The translations under genes were made by a program, and so were the position numbers. Positions 1 through 10,409 of a DNA stretch of 64,000 bases are shown piece by piece. The stretch's first letter is position 1. Each line of letters opens with the position of its first letter. Source of the DNA: Diplonema japonicum (taxonomy: Eukaryota > Euglenozoa > Diplonemea > Diplonemida > Diplonemidae); assembly GCA_964019335.1 (NCBI GenBank), contig OZ025740.1:124001-188000 (forward strand), in the 5' to 3' direction. Below the pieces are notes generated by a model. It saw nothing but the letters and a program-made list of their open reading frames with translations. It was not told the DNA's origin and ran no database searches.

Positions 1-792
1 CTCCGCCACCCCCTCCACAGGCCCGTTGTACACCATCTGCCCGTAGCGCAGCAGCATCACACGGTGGAACAGGTCGAACACCTCACTGGAGGGCTGGTGG
101 ATCGTGCACACGATGGTGCACCCCGCCTCCGCCAACCCCCGGAGGATCTTCACGAGTTCAAACGCGTTGTGCGAGTCCAGCCCGCTCGTCGGCTCGTCCA
201 AGAAGATCAGTGACGGTGACGAGATGAGCTCCACAGCCACCGCCGTCCGCTTCATCTCACCACCAGACAGCCCAGGCGACAGGACGGACCCGATCAGCGT
301 GTCGGCACAGCGGTCCAGGTTCAGAGAGTTGATCGCCCTGTTCACCAACTCCTCCCTTTCCTCCTCACTCGAGTCGGGGAGCTTCAGGGCCGCCGTGAAG
401 TGCAGGCACTCTCGAGGGGTCTGCGTCGCGAACAGAGCATCCTTCTGCATCACGTAAGCAAGCTTCGTCTTGTACTGCTTCGGGTCCACAGCCTCCCCGT
501 TCATCGTGATGCTCCCAGAAGCCCTTCCGTAAGGAGCCCTCCCCGCCAGTACGTTCATGAGGGTGCTCTTCCCCGCCCCAGACGGGCCCATGATGGCGGT
601 CAGCTCCCCAGGACGCAGCGTCCCACCCAGGTCGCTCAGGATCTGCTTCGTCTCACCCTTGCTCAGGTCCACAACGAAGTCGAGGTTGCTCCACTTCAGG
701 GTGAGTGGCTCGATGAGAGACTTGTCATGGAAGCCGGTGCTGGTGGGGGCCTCCTCGTCGAAGGGGGCCGTCGTCGTTGGGGCGGTCGACAT
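1..792 (-). CDS. ABCG-type half-transporter, upstream paralogue, 3' end outside window
   Basis: This is the first 264 codons of an ABC transporter of the ABCG (White/PDR) class; the gene runs off the left edge. The visible part holds the nucleotide-binding domain: Walker A GPSGAGKST at about residues 69-77, signature LSGGE at 175-179, Walker B LIFLDE at 195-200 and the H-loop IHQPS near 231. The start is the ATG at 792-790. The sequence appears identical base for base to 2375-3166, the 5' part of the next gene, and identity stops exactly at the ATG, which supports this start. Family knowledge: ABCG half-transporters dimerise and export lipids or xenobiotics. The substrate cannot be predicted. 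Confidence 0.9.
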   Translation of the reverse strand, partial: MSTAPTTTAPFDEEAPTSTGFHDKSLIEPLTLKWSNLDFVVDLSKGETKQILSDLGGTLRPGELTAIMGPSGAGKSTLMNVLAGRAPYGRASGSITMNGEAVDPKQYKTKLAYVMQKDALFATQTPRECLHFTAALKLPDSSEEEREELVNRAINSLNLDRCADTLIGSVLSPGLSGGEMKRTAVAVELISSPSLIFLDEPTSGLDSHNAFELVKILRGLAEAGCTIVCTIHQPSSEVFDLFHRVMLLRYGQMVYNGPVEGVAE

Positions 793-1336
793 AGTTTCGC
801 GGTAGTTTATTTCCTGGAAGGGTTTGGAGGGGGTAGCGATGGAAGATAACAATAGCGAGGGAAGATAACAATAAAAGAAAAGGTGCAGTAAACACAGAGA
901 AGAAAAGAAAATGAGCGCTAGCTTGACGATGCAGGTGCTAGAAAATTATTGCATGTACTTACTAATCAAAAGGAAGGAGGGAATAAAAAAGAAATTAAAA
1001 AGAAATGGGGCTTTGGTTGCAACAAATAAAAGAAGTAGTGAGGAAGTACTTTTTCTTTTCTCTTCTTTAAACCCGATGGGTTGTCGAAAACAAAGAAAAA
1101 TAAAGGAAAATAAAAACAGAATAAAAACAATAGTTAGGAAAATGGAAAAAAAACAAGGAAATATAAAAAGGTGAAAGAAAGATCTCAAAGAAAATAAGAA
1201 AGGGGGAGTGACCCTTTTCTTGGTTTCTTTGCTGGATTATTTCTTTTCTTTCACAATAGCAAAATATTTTACTTGTTGGAAAAGTTGTAAGGCTTGTGAA
1301 ATAATATCAACAAGAAAATTACAAGTCGTTTTTTTC
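793..1336. other. Intergenic spacer between the two ABCG genes
   Basis: AT-rich, purine-biased DNA between the tandem transporter genes. I see no coding potential. It should hold the 3' UTR of the gene at 1337-3166 and the 5' region of the copy at 1-792. Its sequence just upstream of the ATG at 792 is unlike that upstream of the ATG at 3166. Confidence 0.6.
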
Positions 1337-3166
1337 TTAATGGAACTGCTGTGCCTTCCTCGCCAGCACAGTGGCGGCAACCACTCTGATGAAGACGAAG
1401 GCCCCCAGCATGATGAGGGTGTAGATCCACCAGTCGTCCCTGTTGATGTTGCTGTCCTCGATGGTGCGGGCGACCACCTCCAGTGCGAAGGTGTTGTTGT
1501 CGGGGAGGTTCTTGTCCGAGAACTCGACGATGGTGCTGAGGGCCACCCCGTACTTCAGGAAGCAGCCCCACTGAATCCAACGCATGAAGGCAGGGATCGC
1601 ATCGCTTGTGATGAAGAACCCCGCGAACAGGATCTGAGGGACGTAGATGGCCGGCACAAGGTTCACTGCCGTCTCCGCACTTGTTGTCGATGCACCAAGC
1701 AGCAGCGCCGTCGACCCAGACACAATAGCGAGGAGGGTCAGTGCAAGCACGTGAAGAAAGAAGTCCCCTTGGTAGTCGATGAGGAAGTACACCACAACAA
1801 GACCGAGCAGCTGCTGCAGGAAGGCTACCGGAACGTCGACCATCGTCTTCGCAAGGAAGTAAGCCGACGTCCCGTAGGTCCCTGTGATGTACTCTCTGAT
1901 GAAGACTGGCCGCTCTAAAGGGAACACCAGCAGCAACGGCTCCGCCGACAGGAACATCGCGTTGATGGTGAAGAATTGCAGCCCACCCCAGTGGTTCTTC
2001 ACCTTCTTCTCCACATCAGCCCCTGTATCTCCGTCCCCCCACTTGCCCCCTGACCCCATGAAGATCAACCCAATCAGAATCGCCAGCACGATCGCCATCC
2101 CGAACCTGCTCATCAGTGTCATCTCGTCACGCAGCACTTGGTAGAACTCCCGCTTCACCAGGTGTCGGAACTGCGTCACGAAGGGTGCAGGGTTCGAGTC
2201 CCACATCCCAGACGCAGCGGACACCCCTTCGATCTCACTCCCCTCCTTCACCACGCTCTGCACTGTCTGGATCAAGGGCTGCGCCTCCTCGTCTGTGATC
2301 CGCTGCACAGTCGTCATCGCGAAGTCGGCGGGGTTGTAGTTTGGTTTGCAGTGGTGGCCGTGTGCCGCGAAGTGCTCCGCCACCCCCTCCACAGGCCCGT
2401 TGTACACCATCTGCCCGTAGCGCAGCAGCATCACACGGTGGAACAGGTCGAACACCTCACTGGAGGGCTGGTGGATCGTGCACACGATGGTGCACCCCGC
2501 CTCCGCCAACCCCCGGAGGATCTTCACGAGTTCAAACGCGTTGTGCGAGTCCAGCCCGCTCGTCGGCTCGTCCAAGAAGATCAGTGACGGTGACGAGATG
2601 AGCTCCACAGCCACCGCCGTCCGCTTCATCTCACCACCAGACAGCCCAGGCGACAGGACGGACCCGATCAGCGTGTCGGCACAGCGGTCCAGGTTCAGAG
2701 AGTTGATCGCCCTGTTCACCAACTCCTCCCTTTCCTCCTCACTCGAGTCGGGGAGCTTCAGGGCCGCCGTGAAGTGCAGGCACTCTCGAGGGGTCTGCGT
2801 CGCGAACAGAGCATCCTTCTGCATCACGTAAGCAAGCTTCGTCTTGTACTGCTTCGGGTCCACAGCCTCCCCGTTCATCGTGATGCTCCCAGAAGCCCTT
2901 CCGTAAGGAGCCCTCCCCGCCAGTACGTTCATGAGGGTGCTCTTCCCCGCCCCAGACGGGCCCATGATGGCGGTCAGCTCCCCAGGACGCAGCGTCCCAC
3001 CCAGGTCGCTCAGGATCTGCTTCGTCTCACCCTTGCTCAGGTCCACAACGAAGTCGAGGTTGCTCCACTTCAGGGTGAGTGGCTCGATGAGAGACTTGTC
3101 ATGGAAGCCGGTGCTGGTGGGGGCCTCCTCGTCGAAGGGGGCCGTCGTCGTTGGGGCGGTCGACAT
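1337..3166 (-). CDS. ABCG-family half-transporter (609 aa)
   Basis: This is a full ABCG half-transporter with the family's reverse order: N-terminal nucleotide-binding domain (about residues 30-280), then an ABC2-type membrane domain (about 350-605) with roughly six hydrophobic helices. Visible motifs are Walker A GPSGAGKST (69-77), signature LSGGE (175-179), Walker B LIFLDEPTSG (195-204) and H-loop IHQPS (231-235), so it should hydrolyse ATP. The length fits half-transporters such as White or ABCG1/2, which work as dimers. The reading frame extends 13 codons further upstream, but I chose the ATG at 3166-3164 because identity with the tandem copy ends there. The bases just before it end in CAG. 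Substrate and membrane are unknown. Confidence 0.92.
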   Translation of the reverse strand: MSTAPTTTAPFDEEAPTSTGFHDKSLIEPLTLKWSNLDFVVDLSKGETKQILSDLGGTLRPGELTAIMGPSGAGKSTLMNVLAGRAPYGRASGSITMNGEAVDPKQYKTKLAYVMQKDALFATQTPRECLHFTAALKLPDSSEEEREELVNRAINSLNLDRCADTLIGSVLSPGLSGGEMKRTAVAVELISSPSLIFLDEPTSGLDSHNAFELVKILRGLAEAGCTIVCTIHQPSSEVFDLFHRVMLLRYGQMVYNGPVEGVAEHFAAHGHHCKPNYNPADFAMTTVQRITDEEAQPLIQTVQSVVKEGSEIEGVSAASGMWDSNPAPFVTQFRHLVKREFYQVLRDEMTLMSRFGMAIVLAILIGLIFMGSGGKWGDGDTGADVEKKVKNHWGGLQFFTINAMFLSAEPLLLVFPLERPVFIREYITGTYGTSAYFLAKTMVDVPVAFLQQLLGLVVVYFLIDYQGDFFLHVLALTLLAIVSGSTALLLGASTTSAETAVNLVPAIYVPQILFAGFFITSDAIPAFMRWIQWGCFLKYGVALSTIVEFSDKNLPDNNTFALEVVARTIEDSNINRDDWWIYTLIMLGAFVFIRVVAATVLARKAQQFH

Positions 3167-3298
3167 CTGTTTCTTAATTCTCTTTAGTTGTAAAAACCTG
3201 TACAATCTTTTTCTTTTTTTGCAAAAACAAAACCAAATTTGTATTTCTCAATAAAAAAAATAATAAGAAACTAGAAATCCAGGTTAGTAAAGGACAAA

Positions 3299-3318
3299 CC
3301 CCCCCCCCCCCCCCCCCC
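3299..3318. repeat. Poly(C) tract, 20 bp
   Basis: An uninterrupted run of C just downstream of the LRR gene's stop codon. It is one of several pure G/C tracts in the intergenic DNA of this window (also 10.78, 34.05, 40.75, 41.72 and 52.38 kb). Confidence 0.9.
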
Positions 3319-3327
3319 AGGAGAGGC

Positions 3328-4245
3328 TTATTCCACAATCTTAATCGTAGGTACAACTAACAGCGAACTATTTTCAAACAAGCCCTCCCCAAGGAACTTT
3401 ACTGAGGTCAACGGTGAGACGTCAACATGACGTAGTCCGGACCCAGCCAGAAAGTACCAACCCACAGAAGTAACATGTGTAAAAGCCGAGAGGTCGACAG
3501 AGGATAGAGCCCGCGTCCCTCGCAGAAAGTTACGCCCGATACTGGCAACAGACTTCAACGGGGTTAGGTTGATGTGGTACAGGTTGCGGCAGTACGTGAA
3601 GAAACCGTCAGAGATGGTAACGAGCGCGGGCATAGAGGAAAGATCTATCGTAGTCAGCGATGTGCAGTTGGTGAAGAACCCAGTTGGAGTTTCTTTGACG
3701 AGGCAGAGCGGGGAAAGGTCGACACTCTGTAGTGACTCGCACCACACCATGAACCCCTGCTCGATGGTCTTCACTCCGTCCAGAATCGTGAAATCAACTT
3801 CGACAACATTCGGTAGAAATCGAAGGAAGTCCCTCGCGATACTTGAGATAAGCAACCCGCTTGAATTCACCAGAACGATTTTTCTCACACAGTCCGGGAC
3901 GTCATCGTAGATGTCGAGGGTTAGGGTTTGCTCGCAGATCTGCGATGCGACGTCCAAGACGAGGACTGCCTCGGGGATGCTTTCGATCTCCCCGCGTCTT
4001 TCTTTCAGGTCTTCGACAGCTACCTCTATTCTCCGCGTCCTGCCAACCTCCAGCTGATCCCCGTTTTGCATGACGCTCTCCTTCACACACTGGTCGGTCC
4101 TCCCCAGAATGTCTCCTTCATGCGAAAGCTCTATGCAGTTGGGGTCCAACCCGAGCTCCTTCGCCACAAGGTCGTACAAAGCGGAGTACGTCGTGTTGCC
4201 CGGCACTTCGAGCGATGCGCGGCCTGCGTACAGCGTGAGCGACAT
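3328..4245 (-). CDS. Ubiquitin-like + BspA-type leucine-rich repeat protein (305 aa)
   Basis: The first 70 residues look like a ubiquitin-like beta-grasp domain: hydrophobic/charged strands, a central helix around the LYDLVAKELG segment, and a GDILG turn like that of ubiquitin-like folds. From about residue 145 there are about five repeats of 22-24 residues with the pattern LxxVDLSxLxxVxxxxxxFFxxC, typical of BspA/TpLRR-type repeats. There is no signal peptide or membrane segment, so it is probably cytosolic. The start ATG at 4245 is preceded by an A-rich tract. The genes at 15669-17027 and 35525-36661 share the same layout with ankyrin repeats instead. The precise function is unknown; a scaffold or ubiquitin-system adaptor is only an inference. 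Confidence 0.75.
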   Translation of the reverse strand: MSLTLYAGRASLEVPGNTTYSALYDLVAKELGLDPNCIELSHEGDILGRTDQCVKESVMQNGDQLEVGRTRRIEVAVEDLKERRGEIESIPEAVLVLDVASQICEQTLTLDIYDDVPDCVRKIVLVNSSGLLISSIARDFLRFLPNVVEVDFTILDGVKTIEQGFMVWCESLQSVDLSPLCLVKETPTGFFTNCTSLTTIDLSSMPALVTISDGFFTYCRNLYHINLTPLKSVASIGRNFLRGTRALSSVDLSAFTHVTSVGWYFLAGSGLRHVDVSPLTSVKFLGEGLFENSSLLVVPTIKIVE

Positions 4246-5452
4246 TTCTTTCTTTTTTTTCTTTTTTTGTTAACAAATATTTATCTTTTAAAAAAAGAAA
4301 ATGATTTTAATACAGGGCCCCCCGGTAAGGTGGGGATAGACCGGCGATCGCCGGCAATTTTTGAATAAGTCGCCGGACTATGTAGACAGGCGAATTTCTT
4401 GTGCCTGCGGGGGGGCAGGGGTTGCCCCTTTTGTGAGGAATCGTTCAGCTAAGGAGTTGGTCGAGCCGTTGCTTCACCACTTAGGCAACCAAAGAGGCGA
4501 AGGATAAAGTGTGGAAGAGGGTGCACATCAGCTTGTCAAGCTCAAGACAAGTTCTTCTCCCATCAACCAAGACACCATCAGGGAGACTCTAGAGGGCTCT
4601 TTCCTAAGCCCTGCATCGATAGAGTTCTTCTTGCTGCTATCCGCAGGTCGAACGCAGTTTCAGCAAGCTGCGCCTCGTGTTCACAATGCCCAGGACATCA
4701 ATTAAACCTGAGAAACTGAACTGTCTATTGGTGATAAGCACGGAGGGGGCAGATGTTCCGAGTGAAGACTTCATCAGTTGCGTCATAAGACGGTTTCATG
4801 GAGACGTTCAGGGAAAAAAAAAGTGTTCACAGTGTGGCCGAGAGGCCCAATTAACGTTCACCCCTATTTTTTATTTTCTTTTTGAAAAAAAATCGGAGCC
4901 AAAAAGTATAGCAGGTCTATCGGAAAAAAAAAAAAAAACCCATTTTTGAACCGGGGGCCCTATTTTATAACTATATGCAAAAAGGCTTTCGCACATAAAA
5001 ACTTTTTTTTTTTTTTTTTTTTTTTTTTGCTCGTGCGAACAACATGTCCCCCTTTTTTTTTTTGCTTTTGTTTTTTTTATATAACTCCAGCCAGATTTTC
5101 AAGTGCTTCACTTTATTCTCACGGTGTGTTTCAAGCTTGTTTTATAAGAAAACGGGTGCAGCAATGAAAATTACTTTATGAGTGAATATTTAAAGTACTT
5201 TATATATTCACGCCAGCCCTATTTCCACTGCACAGCAAGATTCGGCGCTCATGCTCGTCGCCCTGAGCAGGTGCGTTACGTTCTTCCACTCGGGCGCTAC
5301 CGGTATAAGGGTTGCCAGTATTCCGCAAATAAGTAAGTCCTTACTTGAAATGAAAAAAAAAATACGAGAAAAAAAAAAAAAAAAAAAAGACCGAAAAAAA
5401 ATCCGTCACACTCGGAAGAGCGAACATCCTTCTTTTTTTTTTTTTTTTTTTT
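4246..5452. other. Intergenic region with palindrome and two dispersed-repeat fragments
   Basis: About 1.2 kb with no convincing gene. It contains a perfect 14-bp palindrome at 4341-4354 (CCGGCGATCGCCGG), a reverse-complement copy of the 'gctgcgaaag' dispersed repeat at 4962-5041, a fragment of the 0.3-kb dispersed repeat at 5228-5305, and several A or T tracts. Short plus-strand frames at 4511-4705 and 4677-4949 look like neither a known family nor a conserved gene; they could be transposon debris. Confidence 0.5.
4341..4354. repeat. Perfect 14-bp palindrome
   Basis: CCGGCGATCGCCGG equals its own reverse complement. It sits in an otherwise unremarkable intergenic region. It could be a protein-binding site or the end of a decayed element. 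Confidence 0.6.
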
Positions 5453-6454
5453 TCACCAAGCAGCACGCAGCAACGCCAGCTTGAAGTGATCAAGCATGAC
5501 CTGGCCCGACTGGGAGCCTATCCAGGACAGCGTTGACTTGAAGAGGGCCTTCGGGTCCCCGCCATCCCCCGAATCGTGCATGCCTCCGCATATTTCGAGA
5601 AACAGTTTTTCAGCCCGCTCGAAGGGGAGCGATTTCTTGCCCCCGGACGCTTTAAGAAAAAGCTCAACGTGTTCGGGGTCCGTGTGAGACGATGCCTTCG
5701 AGGAGTCGTTCGAGTGGGAAGGCGAAGGTTCCGGTGAGGTGGTGTCGTTGGTACAATTCTGTATGACAGCCTCGATGGCGACTGTAAGCTCATCCCTCCT
5801 CCTGTGCAAAACGAGAATCTTTTCCTTGATCGGGTGCGTGATTTCCATTTGCTCGTTTTCATAATCTTCAAGCTCCAGTTCCAGATCACCCTTCTTGTCA
5901 CCACTGTCGTGATCAGCTTGTATTTTACTAATGGACTCCTGGTAGGTTTCTTCAAGGTTGGTCAGTGCATCATTTAGGTCATCTAAAGTTGCAATGGCTG
6001 CAGATCGGCACGACTTAGCAGTTTCCAAGGCTGTTCTCCCGTTTATGTTTTTTATATCCGGGGAACACCCTAAAGATAGAAGGGTTGCAATGATTTCCGT
6101 GTTGCAGGTTTCGGAGGCTGCGATGTGCAGACAGCTTCTCCCGTAGCCGGTGAGGACGTCCATATCTGCTCCTTCATCAGCGAGAAGTTTTAGTATTTCT
6201 GTTCTGCTTTCCATGGTTGCAAAGTGGACGGCCCGCAAGCCATCTTCGTTTCGATAGTTGACCGCGGTGGACCTCCTTGCTCTGATTAGCCTGGAAGATT
6301 CTTCGTTGGTGAAATGTCTCTCCCCGGAGTGGGCCACCGTTTCATGGTTGCCTTTTTCGCATTTCTTCAGAATCTGTAGAAGTTCCTCTCGATCGCCGTC
6401 TCGGACTGCCCTGAGAAGCCCCCCGCCCCACCATGAGTTTCGGATGACGTCCAT
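5453..6454 (-). CDS. Ankyrin repeat and coiled-coil protein (333 aa)
   Basis: At least three ankyrin repeats lie at about residues 70-165, including DGLRAVHFAT..EILKLLADEGAD, GRSCLHIAAS..IIATLLSLGCS and GRTALETA. They are followed by a charged, probably coiled-coil stretch (about 165-230) and a Ser/Pro-rich linker. There is no signal peptide or membrane helix. The start ATG is about 25 nt downstream of a long A tract (coding direction), and the TGA stop runs straight into an A tract. The partner is unknown. Confidence 0.8.
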   Translation of the reverse strand: MDVIRNSWWGGGLLRAVRDGDREELLQILKKCEKGNHETVAHSGERHFTNEESSRLIRARRSTAVNYRNEDGLRAVHFATMESRTEILKLLADEGADMDVLTGYGRSCLHIAASETCNTEIIATLLSLGCSPDIKNINGRTALETAKSCRSAAIATLDDLNDALTNLEETYQESISKIQADHDSGDKKGDLELELEDYENEQMEITHPIKEKILVLHRRRDELTVAIEAVIQNCTNDTTSPEPSPSHSNDSSKASSHTDPEHVELFLKASGGKKSLPFERAEKLFLEICGGMHDSGDGGDPKALFKSTLSWIGSQSGQVMLDHFKLALLRAAW

Positions 6455-6475
6455 GAAAATTGTTCTTGTGGAAAC

Positions 6476-6518
<43 letters not shown>

Positions 6519-6583
6519 CAAAAGAGAAATTTAAAAAAAAAAAAAAAAAAAGTTGTTTGGAATGTGCTGCTCCTGATGAAGGG

Positions 6584-6619
<36 letters not shown>

Positions 6620-6851
6620 AAAAAATGAAAAAATAAAAACGCCAGCCCAAAGTTACCCTTAAAAATCACTTCAAAAAAAAATGGTGTCTAAAGAGGCCGG
6701 AGTTTCTTTTTTTTTGAAAATTTACCCGGTGGTGTAAAAATGGTCTGTTGGTAGATGGTTAAAAAAAAAAAAACTTTTCTTTTTTTTTTGTTGTGTCTTT
6801 TTTTCCCGTTCATGATATATATATATGAACCGGGTTATTATTGGGTGTCAA

Positions 6852-6888
<37 letters not shown>

Positions 6889-7619
6889 AAATAGCTATTT
6901 ATTAAATGAAAATCAGATGGCCTGATTTCAAGCGGACCCCACAAGTGAAATCATGCTCTGATTTTATTCAATACTACATTTTATTTAATGATGAGCTGCT
7001 CTCGCAAAGAATTTGGGTGCTGAGTGTGCTTCGCTGCTGCCTGCTTGTGGCGGCACAATGCGACCCCTTTACTACACGGTACTGGGTTTGGTATGATCAA
7101 TTCAGCGAATCGACGTTGACGTTTGAGTCAAACGTGATTCTGGGCACTGTTGAAGTAGTGGGCTGTGTCGAAGGGGCAGGGCTGAAGGGGGCGTTGCAGG
7201 GGCATTTTCTCGAGGCTGATGCCCTTGGCTCGCTTCCCGGTCGCCTTCGGTTTTCTTCCCTTTTTGCTAGAAAATGACTGTGAGCGTGAAATAAAGTACC
7301 TGATTTTCTTGGCTTAAAAACATGAGGAAAAAAATCGGATCTGGGCGTGAAATAAAGTGAAACCTGATTTATATCTTCTAGCCTAAATTCTTTAAGAGAG
7401 CTGCTCAGAATTAAATAAAAAAAAAAATAATTCTTTATGACTATATGTCTTTGTTGTGACTATGTAAAAAAAAAAAAAAAAAAAAAAAAATAATAATAAT
7501 TCTTTATGATCGCACGAGCAAAAAAGGTTTTTTTAAAAGCTGCGAAAGTTTTTTGCTCGGCACAAGTTGCATATAGTTATAAAATCATTTTTTGAAAGAT
7601 AAATATTTGTAACAAAAAA

Positions 7620-7647
<28 letters not shown>
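6455..7647. other. Intergenic, homopolymer-rich; one dispersed repeat; unassigned plus-strand frame
   Basis: This stretch has A and T tracts of up to about 40 bases. A plus-strand frame at 6906-7277 (123 aa) lies in DNA of more normal composition, but I recognise nothing in it and it lacks an A-rich leader like the host genes. A copy of the 'gctgcgaaag' repeat is at 7509-7613. An AT dinucleotide tract at about 7638-7651 abuts the 3' end of the LINE. Confidence 0.5.
7509..7613 (+). repeat. Dispersed repeat B (contains GCTGCGAAAGTTTTTTGCTC)
   Basis: About 100 bp running from CGCACGAGC through GCTCGGCACAAGTTGC to AAGATAAATATTTGT. Copies are also at 25075-25130 and 41795-41886, with a reverse-complement copy at 4962-5041. 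They differ mostly in the length of internal A or T runs. Confidence 0.8.
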
Positions 7648-7652
<5 letters not shown>

Positions 7653-10253
7653 GAGTGGAAGTCTTTGTGAGACGCCCCCTTGTTCTCATCTTCTACCTGC
7701 ACCTATCCCCTTTCAGCAGCGGTTTCTCCTCCTTTGGTGGTCTTGCCGGCCTTCTCCCCAGCCTGGCCGCTCTTTCTCTTCGTTCTCTCGCCCATTGTCC
7801 TTTCAACGCCTCTAGGTCATGCTTGGTCTTCGGTGATGCAAATATCGCCCTCCTGTTCCATCCGATCACCGCCTTTGTCCTCCCGATGGATCGTAGTGTG
7901 TGCACCCTTGTGCTCGGCTCAGCTGGGAAGGCCCTCCTTCCTTTCACCTTCTTCAGTACCCTCCCTAGCTCCCATGTGTGCCAGATCTTCTTCATCAGTC
8001 CATGCAATCTCCTCGCTTTCTGCTGTACTTCTGCGAGATCCCCCCAGCTTCCCTCCAAGGGTCTTCCCGGTCACGTTCTCGAAATCCAGTGCCAGCTCCA
8101 CCGTCGACACTGACGTGTTCCTGTTGCCTGCATACCAGCGCAGTTGCCGCATCCACCTCAGCACCTCCTTCGTGTACTCCCGTAGGACATCCCCTGCCGG
8201 TAGCTTGCCGAAGTCCTTGTCCGACGGTACTGGGTGTTCTTGACCTTGTGTGATCTCCAGCCACTGGTGTGTGTGGTACACCTCCTGCCTCTTCGCTTGT
8301 AGGGCTGCGTCCCGCTCCCCCACCACCGCCAGCAGGTACCTCTGCGTTCCTTCGAGCCTTTCCCTGACATCCTTCCCTGCTCCCCTTGCAGGATGCCATG
8401 CAGCTTCGTACACGGTTCCAGCCCCCTGCGCGTCATGCCTTCGTGTTCTTCCCGCTGTTGCACTTCCTTGGCCTTTTCGCACTCCCACAGTGCGTGCTCC
8501 AGCATGTTGGGCAGCTGTTGCTCCTGACCGCAGATGTCGCAGTGTGCCGTCGTGGGTTTGGCCTGCTTAGCTTCTTGCTTCCTCGCCTCCGCAATCAGCC
8601 ACTTTTCGGTGTCCTCTTCTTCTTCTTCTTGTTCATCTTCAGCCTCGTCTTCATCCTCGTCTTCTTCTCCTTCCGCCATCGGGATGTGCTCCACCGTGTC
8701 CGTGCGCCATCCCCGTGGGTTGATGTAGAACACTGCCCCCGAGATGATCCTTCGCACGTCCCTTGCTGCAATCGGGTCCGTCACCACCAGCTTCCTCCAC
8801 AGCGCGTTGGTCTCCGCTGCTGCCGCAGCTTCCATGCCCCCCATGGTGCTCCGTTTGCTCATGATTTCCTGTGCTTCCGCCCGCCTGAGTCGGTCCCTGA
8901 TGTAGTGCTTGTAGGGCTCCTTTTCCAGTGCGTGGGTGTCCTTCTGCTGTGCCCAGCTTAACTTGATCTGAGGCAGCCACCTTTCCATCATGTTGCCCAC
9001 CGGTCCCAGCGGTATCTTCTTCCCGCTGTACCGTTTGGCAATGGCGTCGCAGCGTGTCCACAGCTTGTCGTCCTTCTTGCAGGCTCTGTATAGGAGCATA
9101 AGTGCTCTGTATGCGGCTGTCATCTGTGGGTGGCTCGTGTGTCCCGGCAGTGTCACGGATAGTACTGTGCCTGGGTTCCTGGTGCAGTACTTCTGCCCCC
9201 AGAGCGCGTACGTGGTCTCCTTCACCAGCGTGGCCATTTGTCCCGTTTTCGGCGGTGAGAATGGGCAGTCGTAGAGGCAGCTCGGTAGGATCGTGCTGCT
9301 GATGATCTTCGCCTTCTGCTGAAAGGACAACGGCGTTGCTCCCAGCCTGCTCAGCGTCCCGAGTGCCTCCGCCGTCCTGTCGCCGTTGGTTTGCGGCCTG
9401 CCGTCTGTCCGCAGCTTGGCTCCCAGTACTCCTACAGTCCGTGTCGGCTGCAGTTCCTCGCCTTTCACCTTCACCTCCGGTGTCTTCCTGTTCACTGCAA
9501 AGGTCTTCGTCTTCCTGGTGTTGAGCTTCATCCCCACCTGTTTGCAGAAGGCTTCCACTGCGTCTACGCCTTCCTGCAACGCCGCACCGAGCCGTGCCAA
9601 GAGGTATGCATCGTCCGCGTAAGACAGCGAGCGGACCCCTGTGTCGTTCTCCACCTGCTTCATTAGTACCGCCAACAGCGCGTTGATGAGTACCACTGAA
9701 ATCGGGCATCCCTGAAGGATTCCATTGGTTGTGTGGAACTCCTCCCCCACGCCTGCTGCGTACCTGAACCGTCTTCGCATGCCTGCGTACATTCCTTTCA
9801 GTGCCCTGAGGATGCCTGTGTCCATGCCCATGTCCTCCACCAGCTCCAGAACCAGCTGTTGCGGTACACTGTCAAAGCATTTCGCAAAGTCGAGTGCCAC
9901 CCCGACTAGCGGTTTCCCCTCCAGAATGGATTCTTCGATGTCAAGGGCGAGGTCCAAAAGTGCGTCCTCTGTCCCGAAACCAGTGCGGAATCCGTATTGC
10001 TTGTCGTGTATCCATTTCTCCTGCCAGATGAGGATATCAGACAGTCGCGCGCATGCCCAGAGTCTGTACACCGCAGATGTGACTGTGATAGGCCTGTGCT
10101 CCAGTGGTCCCGCATCGTCGCACTTCGGTACGAGGGTAACCAGTGCCGTTTTCATGGCTTCCGGCCACCTCCCCGTTGCTTCGATCGCATGGAAGAGCAT
10201 CGCCCAGGCGTCTAGTACTGACTCGCTGCTGCAACCTCGCTGTTGTCTCAAAA
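7648..10253 (-). mobile_element. LINE-type non-LTR retrotransposon, copy 1, 5'-truncated and frameshifted
   Basis: About 2.6 kb in the minus direction. It begins abruptly inside the region before the reverse transcriptase (near 10250) and continues through RT, a C-terminal CCHC zinc motif and a basic tail. It ends in a 3' sequence reading GGGGGCGTCTCACAAAG followed by a TA dinucleotide tract and a T run. The 3' part recurs at 17069-17645 and short tails recur at 10328, 32435, 59301, 59675 and 59920. The 5' truncation and shared 3' tails are the usual marks of target-primed reverse transcription. Two frameshifts make this copy inactive. Confidence 0.82.
7693..10253 (-). pseudogene. Reverse transcriptase ORF of LINE copy 1 (5'-truncated, two frameshifts)
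   Basis: The reading frame (10253 down to about 8370) holds a non-LTR reverse transcriptase: the HRPITVTSAVYRLWA block, the catalytic strand VALDFAKCFDSV, the GCPISVVLINALL block and the active-site box LSYADD. Downstream is a zinc motif CDICG..H....C of C-x2-C-x11-H-x4-C form, common after LINE RTs. The frame breaks near 8365-8372 and resumes in another frame encoding DKDFGKLPAGDVL. It breaks again at 8040-8045, where a C run has six bases against five in copy 2 (17462-17466). Everything before RT is missing. No endonuclease domain is visible. Confidence 0.8.
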
Positions 10254-10327
10254 AAAAAAACACGCGCGACAAGAAAAAAAAGGAAAAAAAAAAAAGTAAG
10301 GATAAAAAAAAAAAAGAGATATATATA

Positions 10328-10383
10328 TGTGAGTTAAGGAAGTCTGAGATGCCCCCCTTTTTCTCATCCTCTACCTGCACCAC
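10328..10383 (-). mobile_element. Short LINE 3'-tail fragment
   Basis: About 55 bp matching the terminal part of the LINE (shared GGTAGAGGATGAGAA and GGCATCTCAGACTTCC-like sequence), again beside an AT dinucleotide run at its 3' side. It probably represents a second, extremely truncated insertion just upstream of LINE copy 1. Confidence 0.6.
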
Positions 10384-10409
10384 ACATAAAAAAAAAAAAA
10401 ATAAAATAA

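Noticed and set aside
104-3254. Plus-strand frames over the ABCG genes
   Set aside because: Antisense shadows; the minus strand carries all ABC motifs.
6906-7277. 123-codon plus-strand frame
   Set aside because: Opposite to gene direction, no leader A tract, no recognised motif; left as unassigned spacer.
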